Part shown: one piece after another, positions 1 through 11,956 of the stretch
Position numbering within the stretch: the first letter of the stretch is position 1
Layout: the number at the start of each line of letters is the position of its first letter
Source: Rhinopomastus cyanomelas
Lineage: Eukaryota > Chordata > Aves > Bucerotiformes > Rhinopomastidae
Direction of reading: 5' to 3'
Assembly: GCA_013400115.1 (NCBI GenBank)
Contig: VXBP01004020.1
Span: 413,097-477,096, forward strand
DNA: 64,000 bases
Notes under the pieces: model-generated
The model's database searches: none
Told to the model about the DNA's origin: nothing
Seen by the model: only the letters and a program-made list of their open reading frames with translations
Made by a program: the position numbers and the translations under genes

Positions 1-3000
1 GGATCAATCTCTGACCTCTTGCCTAGGAAGTCATGCTGGTGCTGCTAATTGAATGTGCTTTTTGTTTGAGAGCAGCTCAGTACACGCTTCCAGTGCATGC
101 TGCGTATCACTTGGTGATATACAAACCGACTGGGACAATTTACTGTGGTGATTTTTCCACTGACGGGTAAATTAATGCTCTCTATTATAGGTATTTAATC
201 AATGCCAGCTCTCTGAGTCTCTACACAGGCCACCAAGATAGAAGATTGATTGGTTGGAATGCATTGTATATAAACCACGAATACTTCATAAGAACATAAG
301 TGATGTGTTTGTTTCTCAAAACCTCAAAGACAGCTGTGTACTAAGGAGTGTTGACAGCCTCCTGCTGAGACACAACAAAGGGCCAAGACTTGGGCTTCTG
401 TGGGGTTTTGTCTTGGCTTCTGTTCTCGTTTTTTTCCAAGGCAAGATGGGTGAAATGACGTACGAATAGGGAGGAAGATCCTTTTACCTTTGCACACTGA
501 CAAGGTTCCTTTTCTTGAGGGGATCCTGGTGATCCCCGCACTGCCTGTGTGGCTTATGGTGATGCTGCTCCACACTGCTTCACAACAAAGTTAGCAGATC
601 ATCACATGTTCCTTAAATTTGGCCCAAACTTAAGGATGCCAATCCCCCACCCCATCCACTTCATTAATGGTCTTTCTCTTTTTATTTAGAAAGATACAAT
701 GATTTGCGGCTTTGTTCAGCTGGGACACTGACCCTTGTTTCCAAACTGTGGTTTGGGCACCCAGAGACTGTTGGCCAAAGGGATTTTCTGAGGTTGTGGA
801 AAGCCAGAGCTCCCTAAGTGTGTGTGTATGTGCCCTTAACTGGAACAAGTGTGATGTACTAACACAAGTACCCCTGAAAGAGGTGAGCAATGGGTTAAAG
901 TGCACAAGGGGGGCAGTTTGCATGGCTTTCTGACACTTGCAAAGTCATTAAGCTGAAGAACTGAGCACTCATTTGATTTTGAAACTGGGACCCATCTTCC
1001 TAAAGCAGGGGGATAAAGTATACTTTTTATTATTGTGGCTAAGCACACACCTAGCTGAGTAAATGAAATGGGAACACACGAAGAGATGGTCACTTGGTCA
1101 GGATCCTGAACCCAAACTGCATCTTAAGGTCAGTGAGGCCAGAGAGGCTCGGGCACTTAAACCTTAATCATGCTTAAAATGTGATTTAAGTGTCCACGTG
1201 CCTCAGCAGCTTATCTCCTTTGGTTTTTCTCTGACCTTTGTGATTGTGATTAGGAAATCAGGCAGAAAATTATCCCAAAAGGACAGACAGAACCACTATT
1301 GGTGTCTGCTGATGGAAAGCCATGGAACTCAATAAATAAAGCCTGGTGCCCTGAAACTTCCCTCAGAGTATCTTGTGTATGTCACTGGAATTAAAGAGAA
1401 AGCAGGGGTTTGTGGTAGAGTTTCTGGAGTAGCACAGAACTTACAGCAAGCTTTTAATGTAGTCTGACTTCGTTCATGCAGTGCTCCTGAGTTCAGTCCA
1501 GGAATCACAACCGGTTTCCTGGAATCCTCTGTTTTGTGGACTGGTTTATTTTCTCAGTAAGACACATGAGGGTATCTTTTACAGCCCAGTAAACCCATAC
1601 CTCATGCACTTAGTGGCACATGGCCTTTGGGCTCCTGGTTAACGGCACAGGAGTGCGACTCGCTATGCTGTAACTCACGTTCTGTCACAGCTCCTGGCTT
1701 AATTACAAAGCACTAAAAATGCAAAATAATGAAAATAATTAGTGTAATAAACAAACGAAATAAAATATGTTTTGCTGAAGTTACAAAAAGTTCCTTTCCA
1801 CGTTGAAAGCTCCAAACACTGAACGGCACGTCGGGACTAATTACAGTTTGAGGTTCCTGATGGCAGTAATGACTTCTGCTGGGCTTCTCAGTTTCCCAGA
1901 TAGGGTTTAATTGTGTGGGGAATATGTCCTCACGTTTGCATAACATTTCCAACAGAATCAGCACTGTGAAATACTGATGTATACCCCCCCATTCCATGCT
2001 GCTGTGGGATTTTACCCAGTTTACAGTGAGCTAGACCAGGAAACGAGCACAGACTATGTGAATCTCCATTGCTGTGTGAACATTACTACTTGAGTACCTT
2101 CAGGGCTGAGGTGCTCACCTTCTCTGTTTCGTTGTCATAACAATCCGTGCAATGAGGTCTGTGGTGCTGGTGACCACAGGGCACTGTAAGATCATGTCAT
2201 CACTGTCATCATAAGGCCATAGAAGGTCTGTGCAGAGAAACATATAATCTGCCTTGCAATAAGGACCTTCTCGTGTAGCATTCAAATGAAGCTTGTTAGT
2301 TGGTCCATGCTGCCATTTCTGTAGCATTTAGGCATCTGATATTGGCACCTGCTTTTTTATTGAAGCAGCCAAATGTGAAGTTTGGTGTCTGTTTCGCATA
2401 AATTTGATGTGTATTAAGCATTATGAGGACAGCAATTTTCACTGATGATGAAGCCAGACAGGGTTAAATTTTCCTTGCTGAAAGGAGCTAAGATGCCTGG
2501 GGAAGCAGCCACTAGCTGTCAGGGCACTCACAGTTTCCATAAAAAAAACCAAAAGCTGGATCTGTAAAATTCAAAACACATATTTAAAGCCAAACTTACA
2601 AGTGACTGAAGCATCAGCCTGCTTTCTGAAGTTGCTTTTGGAGCAACAGCTCCATAACTCACCAGTGACAACCATAACAACATGCAGGTTGCACCACAGA
2701 ACAGCATCCTTAACTGACAAAACATCAGAAGCAGAAACATTCCCACTCTTTGCTTGCCTGACAGACTCACCACAACAGCACCTGGTAGTTTTTGCTACTG
2801 CTTGTCACAGAGATTAAACGTTTGTCTTTAGAACCTTTGTTTTTCGAAGGATGGATTACACATGATCCAAATTGTCAGAAAAGTCCCAGTTCACCCAGCC
2901 ATAGAAGCAAATTCTGCTTCTCCCTCAGTGTCATCTGGCCATGAAATGGCATCTAGTCATCACAGCTACTCACTAATCTGAGAAACCAAGAATGAGAATG

Positions 3001-6000
3001 ATGTTTAATGGGCCATTTAAGTAATGCGTGCACTTAGGGTTTCACACATCTCTGGCATTAGCACTGATTGTGGGCTGCCATGCAGATAACTGTGATTTGC
3101 AAAAATGCACAATTGTTATTAGGATTGACTCTTCCTATTATCTGTATTTGTATGTCATTTGTGGTAGGAGTAGGTTTTAAAAGGAATATAAGGGAAAAGC
3201 TTCACAGTTTTGACCTGTTGTCATTCTTGACTATGGGAATTCAAGTAAGCGATAGCCACCAAATGTTAGATCTGGGTTAGCCCAAGACTCAGCTCATTAG
3301 AAAACAGTGTTTGACAAACCTCTGCCCTAGTAAACAACATGAGCATATGATCTGCTAAACTTAGACCAGGGGAGCAGGATTCAGTCTTCACACGGTCCTG
3401 TGCCTGGTTTTCATTCAAGCTCACTGCGTCCTCTGAGAGCCTTCAATGTAAGATAAACCCAGCTGTAGGTTTGTGCTAACCACCTCTGTCCCTTATGGGC
3501 CCAGTGGACAACAGTTCACAAGCAGATAGCATAGGAGTGTGGTGGCCCATTTTCCACACAGGCTAACTGAGACCCAGTGAAAAGAAAGTTTCATACCTTA
3601 TTCTACAGAGCTTTTATGGAGTCTCCACATCAGACACACATCCTTCCTAAGTTCACTCTGGCAGAGGCATTCAGCTTTGACCTTCTCTGAAGCTGCCAAT
3701 AGACTTAAACCATAGTGTATGAAAAACACCTCTTACGATCTATAATGTCCTGTGCGTGTCACCTTATGGGCAGCAGCCCAGGTGCGACTGTGCTCAGCTG
3801 TACATTCTCAGAGGAGGTGCTGAAGGAGATGTCCAGGCATAGCTGGCAGCATTGACTCAAAAGAGCAGACCATCCTTTAGGGTCACACTAGAGAACTGCA
3901 CTTGCTTTTGCATAGATAACAAGAAGTGTCATGTTTAGGATTATCAGGTTTTCCAGCAACTCTGCAGAAACAGCTGTCAGCAAATCTGTGACAGCAGATG
4001 TTGGGATGTGATTCAGTGTGCTGTGTGCTAATCTGCTGCTCTGCCGTCCCCAATTACACAGTCATATTTTGCTACCACAGGAGGAAGCTTGGACACATAA
4101 CCACTACCAGAGCATGCAGCACAGTACTCTGTCCTGCCAGCGTAAGGAGCCTTAGACAGGTGCTCACTTCTCCAATAAATTGACCCTGTGTAAAGAGCCC
4201 TGTGAAGCCTCTTTCGTCTTCTGCTTTGCTTTCCCACTGCTCTGTGGGTATTGTCAGTTGATTGTCCCAGAAGAGCAGGGAAGAAACCTGTGGGGACAGA
4301 GACTGCTGTGAAATGACAGCTAAGTCAACACTCAGCCTGAGCTGCACCCCAGTAATTTCCAGCTACCTGTCCTGATGTAGCCTGAAGGTAAATTGGTGTG
4401 AAATGTGGCATGCCTTGCAGGTACCGTGTCCTTTGGCTGTGAGATGTACACTGTGCCTTTGGGTACAGGTGGATGGTTCCAAAAGCTAATCCACAGGGCC
4501 AATGTTAATGAAATCCAGAGTCATTCTGTTCATTGACATTCCAATTGGAGCTTCTGCTATCGCATTTCCTAATGGTCTGTCACTAAGGCTCAAACTCAGA
4601 AGCAGCATCTAATCTAGTACAGTTTCATACCTCCCTTTCTCAGCAGCAGTGCTGGTTTGAGCATGTCTCCCAACTCAGTCTTTGAAACCTATAACCTCTG
4701 AATTCTCCCCCTTGAACAGCATCTACTCTCTTTATGAGCCAGAAACATGAAGAACAAGTCTTGCTAAGAGAAAGTCTCTGGCTGAATTCCTGCTGGTGTT
4801 CTTTGGGACTATGTCAGGTTGGTGTTTTTCAATCTGTTAGATGAGTGTAACTCCATAGTGAGTTTGTACATGGGCAAAACCAACACATGCTTGCCTACTT
4901 GTGACCATGTCGCTGAACAGGCTGAATTTCAAAATGTTTTAGGGTTTCTACAGTATGTTCAGTCTCCTCAGAAATCTCAGATTATTTTTTATCTATGCAA
5001 TTTTTCAATGAAATGCATAACTAGCAGAATGAAAAATACTCAGATTAATATATTCCATTATAGGAAACCCAGCTATTATACAACTGACATTACAAACGTG
5101 TCATTAGGAGTAAAAATGAGGCTGATTTCCTGGATTTTTTCTATCCAGTGAAGACTTACAGAAACAGCTGCCCGTCCCTGGTAATGTGTGTGTCTAACTC
5201 CGAGCTGGTCATGCAAGGGCCCTGCTACAGTGAATAAAACAAGGTATTTCAGGCTATGGTTCATCTCTTCTATTTTAGAATGAGATAAATGATGCCCTGG
5301 AACTACTTCTGTGAATGAGAACGGTCAACGTGACTTGGTCAGATACAGAAGTCACATCGCTGACTTATTTTGGTAAGAAAAATTCTGCCTGTGGTGATGA
5401 TGAAACTGAGTTCAGAAAAATACTGTTTAAAAAGCACAGAACTGAGAAGGGAAGGCTGTGTTTATACTGCATTGTATTTGGAAACTCAATTATTATTAAA
5501 GGCAAATGCACATTTGTAAAAGCAAGCCAGATCTCTCAATAGAGTCATCTGTGTGAGCTGACAGGAAGGGTCCACAAAGCAGAATTTCATAATGTCTGGT
5601 GAGGATGCTGTGCAAACTCATTGTTTGTCTTGATCTGGAATAATCTGGCCCAGGAGAGGAAGAGGAGGAAGTGTGATACAATAACACTGTTTGTTGAGAA
5701 AATTTGCAAGGAAATGAAACAATAACAGAGTGGAAGATCAACAACTCCAGGTAAACAACTTGCCAATATGTTGATTTAACATGTATGGGAACTTTCATCT
5801 TAATATTACTAAACTCCCATAATATTAAACTGACATTAGCGCTCTCCTTCCAAAACAAATGACAAGATTAGGTGCAGTGTCTGTGGTAGCGTTTGATAAG
5901 CATTGCTATACTATATGTATTAAAAAAAAGTTCTATCTGTGCTGATAGAAAATTCTGTTATTTTCCATTTCCATGTGAAAATACACCAACATACATTTTC

Positions 6001-6204
6001 CGGTTCAGCAATATCTGGGACAAGTCTATACCACAGAGCAAAGCTGTTGCCATCCCAGAGTGATCTCCTCTGCACGTGCATATCATGGCAACTACTGGAC
6101 GCCTGTGGATACTGCAGCTTTATGCCAAGCTCATATTTTAATTGATTCAAAAATTTTGAACTCCAGTGAAAAATTCTGGTTTCAGCTTCCATTCATAGAC
6201 TTGT
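1..6204. other. Intergenic, nothing identified
   Basis: Only short ORFs without family resemblance occur. No recognisable repeat, RNA gene or splice-bounded exon was found. By synteny this is the INF2-facing side, but no INF2 coding sequence was recognised. Confidence 0.6.
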
Positions 6205-6737
6205 AGAATCATAGAATCGTTAGGGATGAGAAGGGACCTCAAAAGATCAGCTAGTCCAATCCCCCTGACACAGCAGGAACACCTAGACCAAGACACACCG
6301 GAACACATCCAGGTGGGTTTTAAATGTCTCCAGTGAAGGAGACTCCACAACCCCTATGGGCAGCCTGTTCCAGCACTCAATCACCCTCACTGTGAAGAAG
6401 TTCCTTCTGATATTTATATGGAACCTCCTGTGTTCCAGCTTACAGCCACTGCCCCTCCTCCTATCACCAGATGACACTGAAAAGTGCCTGTCTCCATCCT
6501 GTGACACCTACCCTTCACATATTTATAGACATTAATGAGGTCACCCCTCAGTCTCCTCCAAGCTAAAAAGACCCAGCTCCCTCAGCCTTTCCTCATAAGG
6601 GAGGTGTCACATTTCCTTCATCCTCTTCGCTGCTCTATGCTGGACACCTTCCAGCAGCTCTGTGTCCTTCTTGAACTGAGAGGCTCAAAACTGGACACAA
6701 TGCTCCAGATGTGGTCTCACCAGTGCAGAGTACTTCC
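6205..6737 (-). mobile_element. CR1 LINE 3' fragment, minus strand
   Basis: The plus strand begins AGAATCATAGAATCGTTAGG, the inverted CR1 tail. The reverse strand encodes CR1 ORF2 C-terminal blocks such as HRRFHINIRRNFFTVRV and WNRLPIGVVESPSLETFK. It is truncated at the 5' end near 6737 (inverse of TACTCTGCACTGGTGAGACC). Confidence 0.88.
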
Positions 6738-7974
6738 TTCCTTGTGATTATTGTGACCAAGCTGGTGATTTTCTGCGTGGTGTCTACCCTAGTAGAGTTT
6801 AGGTTTAGAAAAATAGTTTTGCCGAGGCCATAACCAGATGTTCTGCTAAAGCACATTTATGGATCTGACAACCTCATATTTCAGACATAATCACTGAGTT
6901 GCAATCCCACATCTCTTTAACATAAGCGGTGACCCTGCAACAAATGATGACCACAACCCCTAAATACACAGAATGCTCATAAAGTCACAGCTGGAATTCC
7001 TAAATTGGCCATAGGTGGTCCCTGAACTGTTGCTGTGTGCTGGCCCATCTGTCTTCATGGATGTGCTCCCTAACCCCTCTCTCTGCTTCTCAACCAAATG
7101 CTGCCTAGACAATCACTTAATGCAGGATCCACAGGGCAGTGCTTACACTGAGATTTGGTTTGCTTCATTCTGGTAAGATTGCTTGCTGCTCTCTCTTGCA
7201 CAGAATACAAGATTACCCTGAAGAATAAAATAAAGGAATTCATTGACATTTTAATTAATTACAACTTTTAATTAATATTCACCAGGGTGACAAGTGTTCT
7301 GGAATGCAAAACATGAGTAATTCTTGACGAAAAAAGGAAAAGGCCCTGCGTTTTGCGTTCAGGTTAAATGAAGACCTTGTAACTAAATATGATTATATCA
7401 GGTATCTGCTGACTCTGTTCAGTGCCTGAAACTTCTACTCATTTTGAAACAGCATAGACAGTTCTTTATTAACAATACTAGGGTCTGTTAGCAGAGCTCA
7501 GACATAAAGTATATTGGCTGAATAGAAAACATGGTCCAGTGTGCTAGCCTGAGTTAGGACAGAACTAATTCTGTTCAGTGATTTTACTTCTCAGCTCAGT
7601 CCCTTCTAAATGTTAAGAAAGAATGACTGCCACTTGTCTAGTGGCAAGCTGAGCCCTGATCTATGATGTGCATAACCTAAATAACTCATTGTCTTAACAC
7701 CTTCGTTGAGCTTAGGCACCATACCACAGAAAGAGGTCAACAAATGGGTATGACAAGTGCCATCATCGTGTGCTGTTTTCAGGACAAGAGGAGCAGAGGA
7801 GACCTGCAGCCTGGTTATGGCCTTGCAGAAGCTGAAGGACTCCCCGAAGCCATCCACTGCCCATCCTCACTATGAAGTACTGCACAAGGCTATCCTGAAG
7901 AGTTGCATGGATGTGCTATATTTTATTTCCATAGTGGGGATCAATTGCATGAATTGCTATCAAAACTGTCCTGC
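6738..7974. other. Intergenic, nothing identified
   Basis: This is unique-looking sequence between two CR1 elements. An AT-rich patch (7240-7300, repeated TTAATTAAT) stands out. The far 5' end of the following CR1 could extend into the last 200 bases. Confidence 0.5.
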
Positions 7975-8115
7975 CCAAGTAGAAGGGGTGAGTGAAGCCA
8001 GGGGGTCATGGCAGAAGGCAAGTACCACCCTTGCCTGCCTCACGTCCCCAGTTGACACTGAGTAATAGATATAAGCCCCTATTGGAAAAAAAGCCAGTCT
8101 ATTAAGGATATAGAG

Positions 8116-8666
8116 CAGGGGTCCTCAAACTTTTTAAACAGGGGGCCGGTTCACTGTCCCTCAGACACTGTCGGGGGCTAGGCTATAGCTTGGAAAAAAA
8201 TGAACGAATTCCTGTGCACACTACACATATTTTATTTGTAGTACTGCACAAAAACAGGAAAAAGAATGCAATATTTAAAATGAAGAACCATTGTAACCAA
8301 CAAAAATACTTCAATGTGCACTTCCCACTGGTGCTGGCTGGTTTGTGCTGCCTGGCTTGTCCTCCCTGGGAGCTGGAGGAGGGAGGGAGAGACGGGGGAG
8401 CTGCCCAACTCGCTGATGCTGCCGCCTCCCTTCTCAGCCTGGCCACGCAGTTGGCAGGAAGTCATCTGCGGCTGCTCGGTTTCCCCCCTCCAACCCNNNN
8501 NNNNNNNNNNNNNNNNNNNNNNNNNNNNNNNNNNNNNNNNNNNNNNNNNNNNNNNNNNNNNNNNNNNNNNNNNNNNNNNNNNNNNNNNNNNNNNNNNNNN
8601 NNNNNNNNNCATTGGAGACCCTGGGGGGCCGTATCTGGCCCGCGGGCCAGGGTTTGAGGACCCTTG
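8116..8666 (+). mobile_element. Non-autonomous hAT (Charlie-like) DNA transposon with 8-bp target duplication
   Basis: The element starts CAGGGGTCCTCAAAC and ends with the inverse of CAAGGGTCCTCAAAC, terminal inverted repeats differing at one of 15 positions. It is flanked by a perfect 8-bp duplication, ATATAGAG (8108-8115 and 8667-8674), the length typical of hAT. Further in, the left end reads GGGGGCCGGTTCACTGTCCC and the right end GGCCCGCGGGCC, familiar from vertebrate Charlie-type MITEs. No transposase is visible. A 113-base N gap (8497-8609) hides part of the interior. It lies inside CR1 ORF1, so it is younger than that insertion. Confidence 0.88.
8497..8609. other. Assembly gap (113 N)
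   Basis: This run of N lies inside the hAT element, next to GC-rich sequence. Any ORF crossing it is meaningless. Confidence 0.99.
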
Positions 8667-8674
8667 ATATAGAG

Positions 8675-9250
8675 GATAAAGAACCCATACTGGAGGTCCT
8701 AGCAAGGTCACATAAATACAGGAAGACTTCCAGTTATATGACGACCTCCACAAAGAAGAGAAGGGTCCTAGTTATTGGAGGCTCACTTTTGAAAGGGACT
8801 GAGGCCCCAATATGCAGAGGTGACCCCCATCATAGGGAAGTCTGCAGTTTACCTGGAGCCCAAATCAGGGATATCACTAGGCTACTCTCTAACCTGGTGA
8901 GATCAGCTGACTATAACCCACTGCTGATCGTCCAGACAAGTAGGGATGATGCTGTATTCCATAGCCTGAGGGGAGTGAAGAAAGACCTTAAGGTGTTAGG
9001 ACATTTGATGAAAGAGTCTGGAGCAGAAATTGTATTCTGTCCATTGCTTCCTTTTTGGGATGAGGACATGGGTCAGAACAAAAGGATTACGTACATCAAC
9101 GCCTGGCTATGAGACTAGTGTTACAGGCAGGGCTTTGGGTTCTTTCAGACACCAGACTTAGCAGATACAAATGGGAGGGGTTTATCTCAGAGGGGAAAAA
9201 GGGTTCTGGGTCAGGAGCTGGCAGGGCTCATTCAGAGGACTTTAAACTAG
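8675..9250 (+). pseudogene. CR1 ORF1 esterase-domain remnant
   Basis: The open stretch at about 8675-9112 encodes RRVLVIGGSLLKGTEAPIC and LPGAQIRDITRLL, matching the avian CR1 ORF1 SGNH-hydrolase (esterase-like) domain. The nucleophile block, normally GDSLL, reads GGSLL: Ser is kept and Asp is lost. A TGA at 9111-9113 and a frame change break the C-terminal part, which continues as QGFGFFQTPDLADTNG and should hold the catalytic Asp/His block. The remnant is non-functional. Confidence 0.8.
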
Positions 9251-9289
9251 ATCCGATTTCCTGATGCAAGTAGTGTAAGAGCCCACAAA

Positions 9290-11858
9290 GAGAGGAGTGC
9301 TGCTGGATCTTGTACTTACCAACAAGGAAGGTCTTGTTGAAGGAGTGAAGGCTGAAGGCTGCCTTGGTTGCAGTGACCATGAGATGGTGGAGTTCAAGGT
9401 CTCGTGTGGTAGTAATAGAATACCTAGCAGAATCACAAACCTGGACTTCAGGAGGGCCAGCTTTGGCCTTTTCAAGCAATTGCTGAGGGAAATCCCATGA
9501 GACAGGGTACTGGCAGGTAAAGGACTTCAGGGTAGCTGGTTAACATTCAAATACCACATCTTTGAAGCAAAAGAAAAGAGCCTTCCAACAGGAAAGAAGT
9601 CAAGGAAGGGAACCAGAACACCTGTGTGGTTAAACAGGGAAGTACTGGGCAAACTGAAGAGTAAGAAGAAAGGCTATAGGTCATGGAAGGAGGGGATGGC
9701 CACTTGGGATGATTATAAGGCTCTGGTGAAAGAATGAAAGGGATGCAAGTAGAAAGGCCAAGGCCTCCTTGGAATTAAACCTTGCAAGAGAGATCAAGGG
9801 CAACAAAAAGGGCTTCTTCAAATACATTGCAGGTAAAAGTAAAACTAGAAGCAACGTAGACCCCCTGCTGAATTAGGTGGGTGCCCTGGAGACAGAGCAT
9901 ACAGAGAAAGCAGAGATACTGAACATCTTTGCCTCAGGCTATACTTCTGGGAGCTGTCCTGATGTCAAAGCCCAGACTGCTGAGGCCCCAAAGGAAGTTG
10001 AGAAAAGGGAGGAGCCTTCCTTGGTTGATGAGGACTGGGTTAGGGATCAGCTGAGCAAACTGGATGGACACAAATCCATGGGCCCTGATGGGATGCACCC
10101 GCACGTGCTAAGGGAGATGGCAGAAATCATTGCTAAGCCACTCTCCATCATCTTTTCTAAGTCATGTGGATCAGGAGAGAAGGCTAGAGACTAGAGGATA
10201 GCAAATGTCACTGCAAACATCGAAAAGGCTAAGAAGGAAGACCCAGGTAAATATAGACCGGTCAGCCTCACCTCCATCCCAGGAAAGATGATGGAACAAT
10301 ATATCCTAGAGGCTGTCTCCAGGCACATCAAGGACAGTCAGCATGGCTTCACCAAGGAAAAATCATGCTTGACCAACCTGATAGCCTTTGATGAGGGCAT
10401 AACCAGGTGGATAGATGGTGGCAGAGTTGTGGATGTGGTCTATTTTGACTTGAGTAAGGCATTTGACACAGTCTTCCACAGCATCCTCACAGCCAAACTG
10501 AGACAGTGTGGATTAGATGATTGGGAAGTGAGGTGGATGGTGAACTGGCTGCAGGGTAGAATTCGGAGAGTGGTGGTCAATGGGACAGAGTCTAGTTGGA
10601 GGCCTGGATCTAGCGGAGTGCCCCAGGGGTCGGTGCTGGGACCAGTCTTTGATGGGACTATTCATTGGTGACTTGCATGAGGGATTGGCATGCACTGTCA
10701 GCAAGTTTGCTGATGATACAAAGCTGGGCGGTGTCGGTGACACCCCAGCAGACTGTGCTGCCATTCAGCAAGTCTTGGACAAGAACAACCGCAGGTACCA
10801 GTATAGACGGGGAACTGACCTGTTGGAGAGTAGTTTAGGAGAAAGGGACCTGGGGGTCCTGGTTGACAGCAGGATGAGCATGAGCCAGCAGTGTGCTCTC
10901 GTGGCCAAGAGGGCCAACAGCATCCTGGGGTGGATCATAATGGGGGTGGTTAGCAGATCAAGAGAGGTTCTTCTCCCTCTCTACTCTGCCCTGGTGAGAC
11001 TACATCTGGAGTATTGTGTCCAATTCTGGGTCCCTCAGTTCAAGAGGGACACGGAGCTGCTGGAGGGAGTCCAAAGTAGAGCAAAGAAGATGATGAAGGA
11101 GATGGAGCACCTCCCTTGCGAGAAGAGGCTGAGGGAGCTGGTTGTTTTTTATCTTGGAGAAGAAGACTGAGGGGTGGCCTTATTAATGCCTATAAATATT
11201 TGAGTGGTAGGCGTCAGGAGGATGGAGCCATGCTCTTCTCAGTGTCATATGGTGATAGGATGAGGGGCAATGGATGTAAGCTGGAACATAGGAGATTCCA
11301 TATAAATATCAGAAGGAACTTCTTCACAGTGAGGGTNAACAGCATCCTGGGGTGGATCATAATGGGGGTGGTTAGCAGATCAAGAGAGGTTCTTCTCCCT
11401 CTCTACTCTGCCCTGGTGAGACTACATCTGGAGTATTGTGTCCAATTCTGGGCCCCTCAGTTCAAGAGGGACACGGAGCTGCTGGAGGGAGTCCAAAGTA
11501 GAGCAAAGAAGATGATGAAGGAGATGGAGCACCTCCCTTGCGAGAAGAGGCTGAGGGAGCTGGTTGTTTTTTATCTTGGAGAAGAAGACTGAGGGGTGGC
11601 CTTATTAATGCCTATAAATATTTGAGTGGTAGGCGTCAGGAGGATGGAGCCATGCTCTTCTCAGTGTCATATGGTGATAGGATGAGGGGCAATGGATGTA
11701 AGCTGGAACATAGGAGATTCCATATAAATATCAGAAGGAACTTCTTCACAGTGAGGGTGACGGAGCATTGGAACAGGCTGCCCAGGGGAGTAGTGGGGTC
11801 TCCTTCACTGGAGATGTTTAAAACCCACCTGGATGTGTTCCTGTGTGACTTGGTGTAG
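9290..11858 (+). pseudogene. CR1 ORF2 (endonuclease/reverse transcriptase) remnant
   Basis: This is a broken ORF2. Endonuclease C-terminal blocks lie at 9297-9500. The linker and RT start with MGALETEHTEKAEILN at 9877, and SMGPDGMHPHVLRE follows. RT palm motifs lie at about 10438-10770; the catalytic block reads FADD, which is normal for CR1. A frameshift separates the SGVPQGSVLGP block from the FADD block. The C-terminal domain is present twice (10916-11336 and 11338-11758) because of the duplication described separately. Confidence 0.85.
10916..11758 (+). repeat. 421-bp tandem duplication joined by a single N
   Basis: Copy 1 (10916-11336) and copy 2 (11338-11758) are identical apart from about one base (TGGGTCCC versus TGGGCCCC). 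The single N at 11337 is the junction. Old CR1 sequence at this level of decay should not be duplicated so precisely, so two unmerged overlapping contig ends are the simplest explanation. Confidence 0.92.
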
Positions 11859-11956
11859 GTGAGCCTGCTGTGACAGGGGGATTGGACTGGATGATCTTTC
11901 GAGGTCCCTTCCAATCCCTAATGATTCTATGATTCTGTGATTCTATGTTTCTATGA

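Larger units (their letters stand above)
7975..11956 (+). mobile_element. Long CR1 LINE (ORF1 and ORF2 remnants), interrupted by a hAT element
   Basis: ORF1 remnants occur on both sides of the hAT insertion. The left flank reads LTLSNRYKPLLEKK in one frame. The right flank encodes the SGNH-esterase-like segment. ORF2 remnants follow: the end of the endonuclease (DLVLTNKEGLVEG, CSDHEMVEF), the linker, reverse transcriptase blocks (FDLSKAFDTV, SGVPQGSVLGP, KFADDTKLGG) and the C-terminal region, ending at TAG 11858 and an ATTCTATG-type tail. Frame breaks and stops make it inactive. Most of the endonuclease N-terminal half is missing between ORF1 and about 9290. The 5' limit is uncertain. The region includes a suspect duplication at 10916-11758. 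Confidence 0.9.

Noticed and set aside
8190..8753. Overlapping ORFs of 84-173 codons across the N run
   Set aside because: They consist partly of unknown bases and lie within a hAT element.
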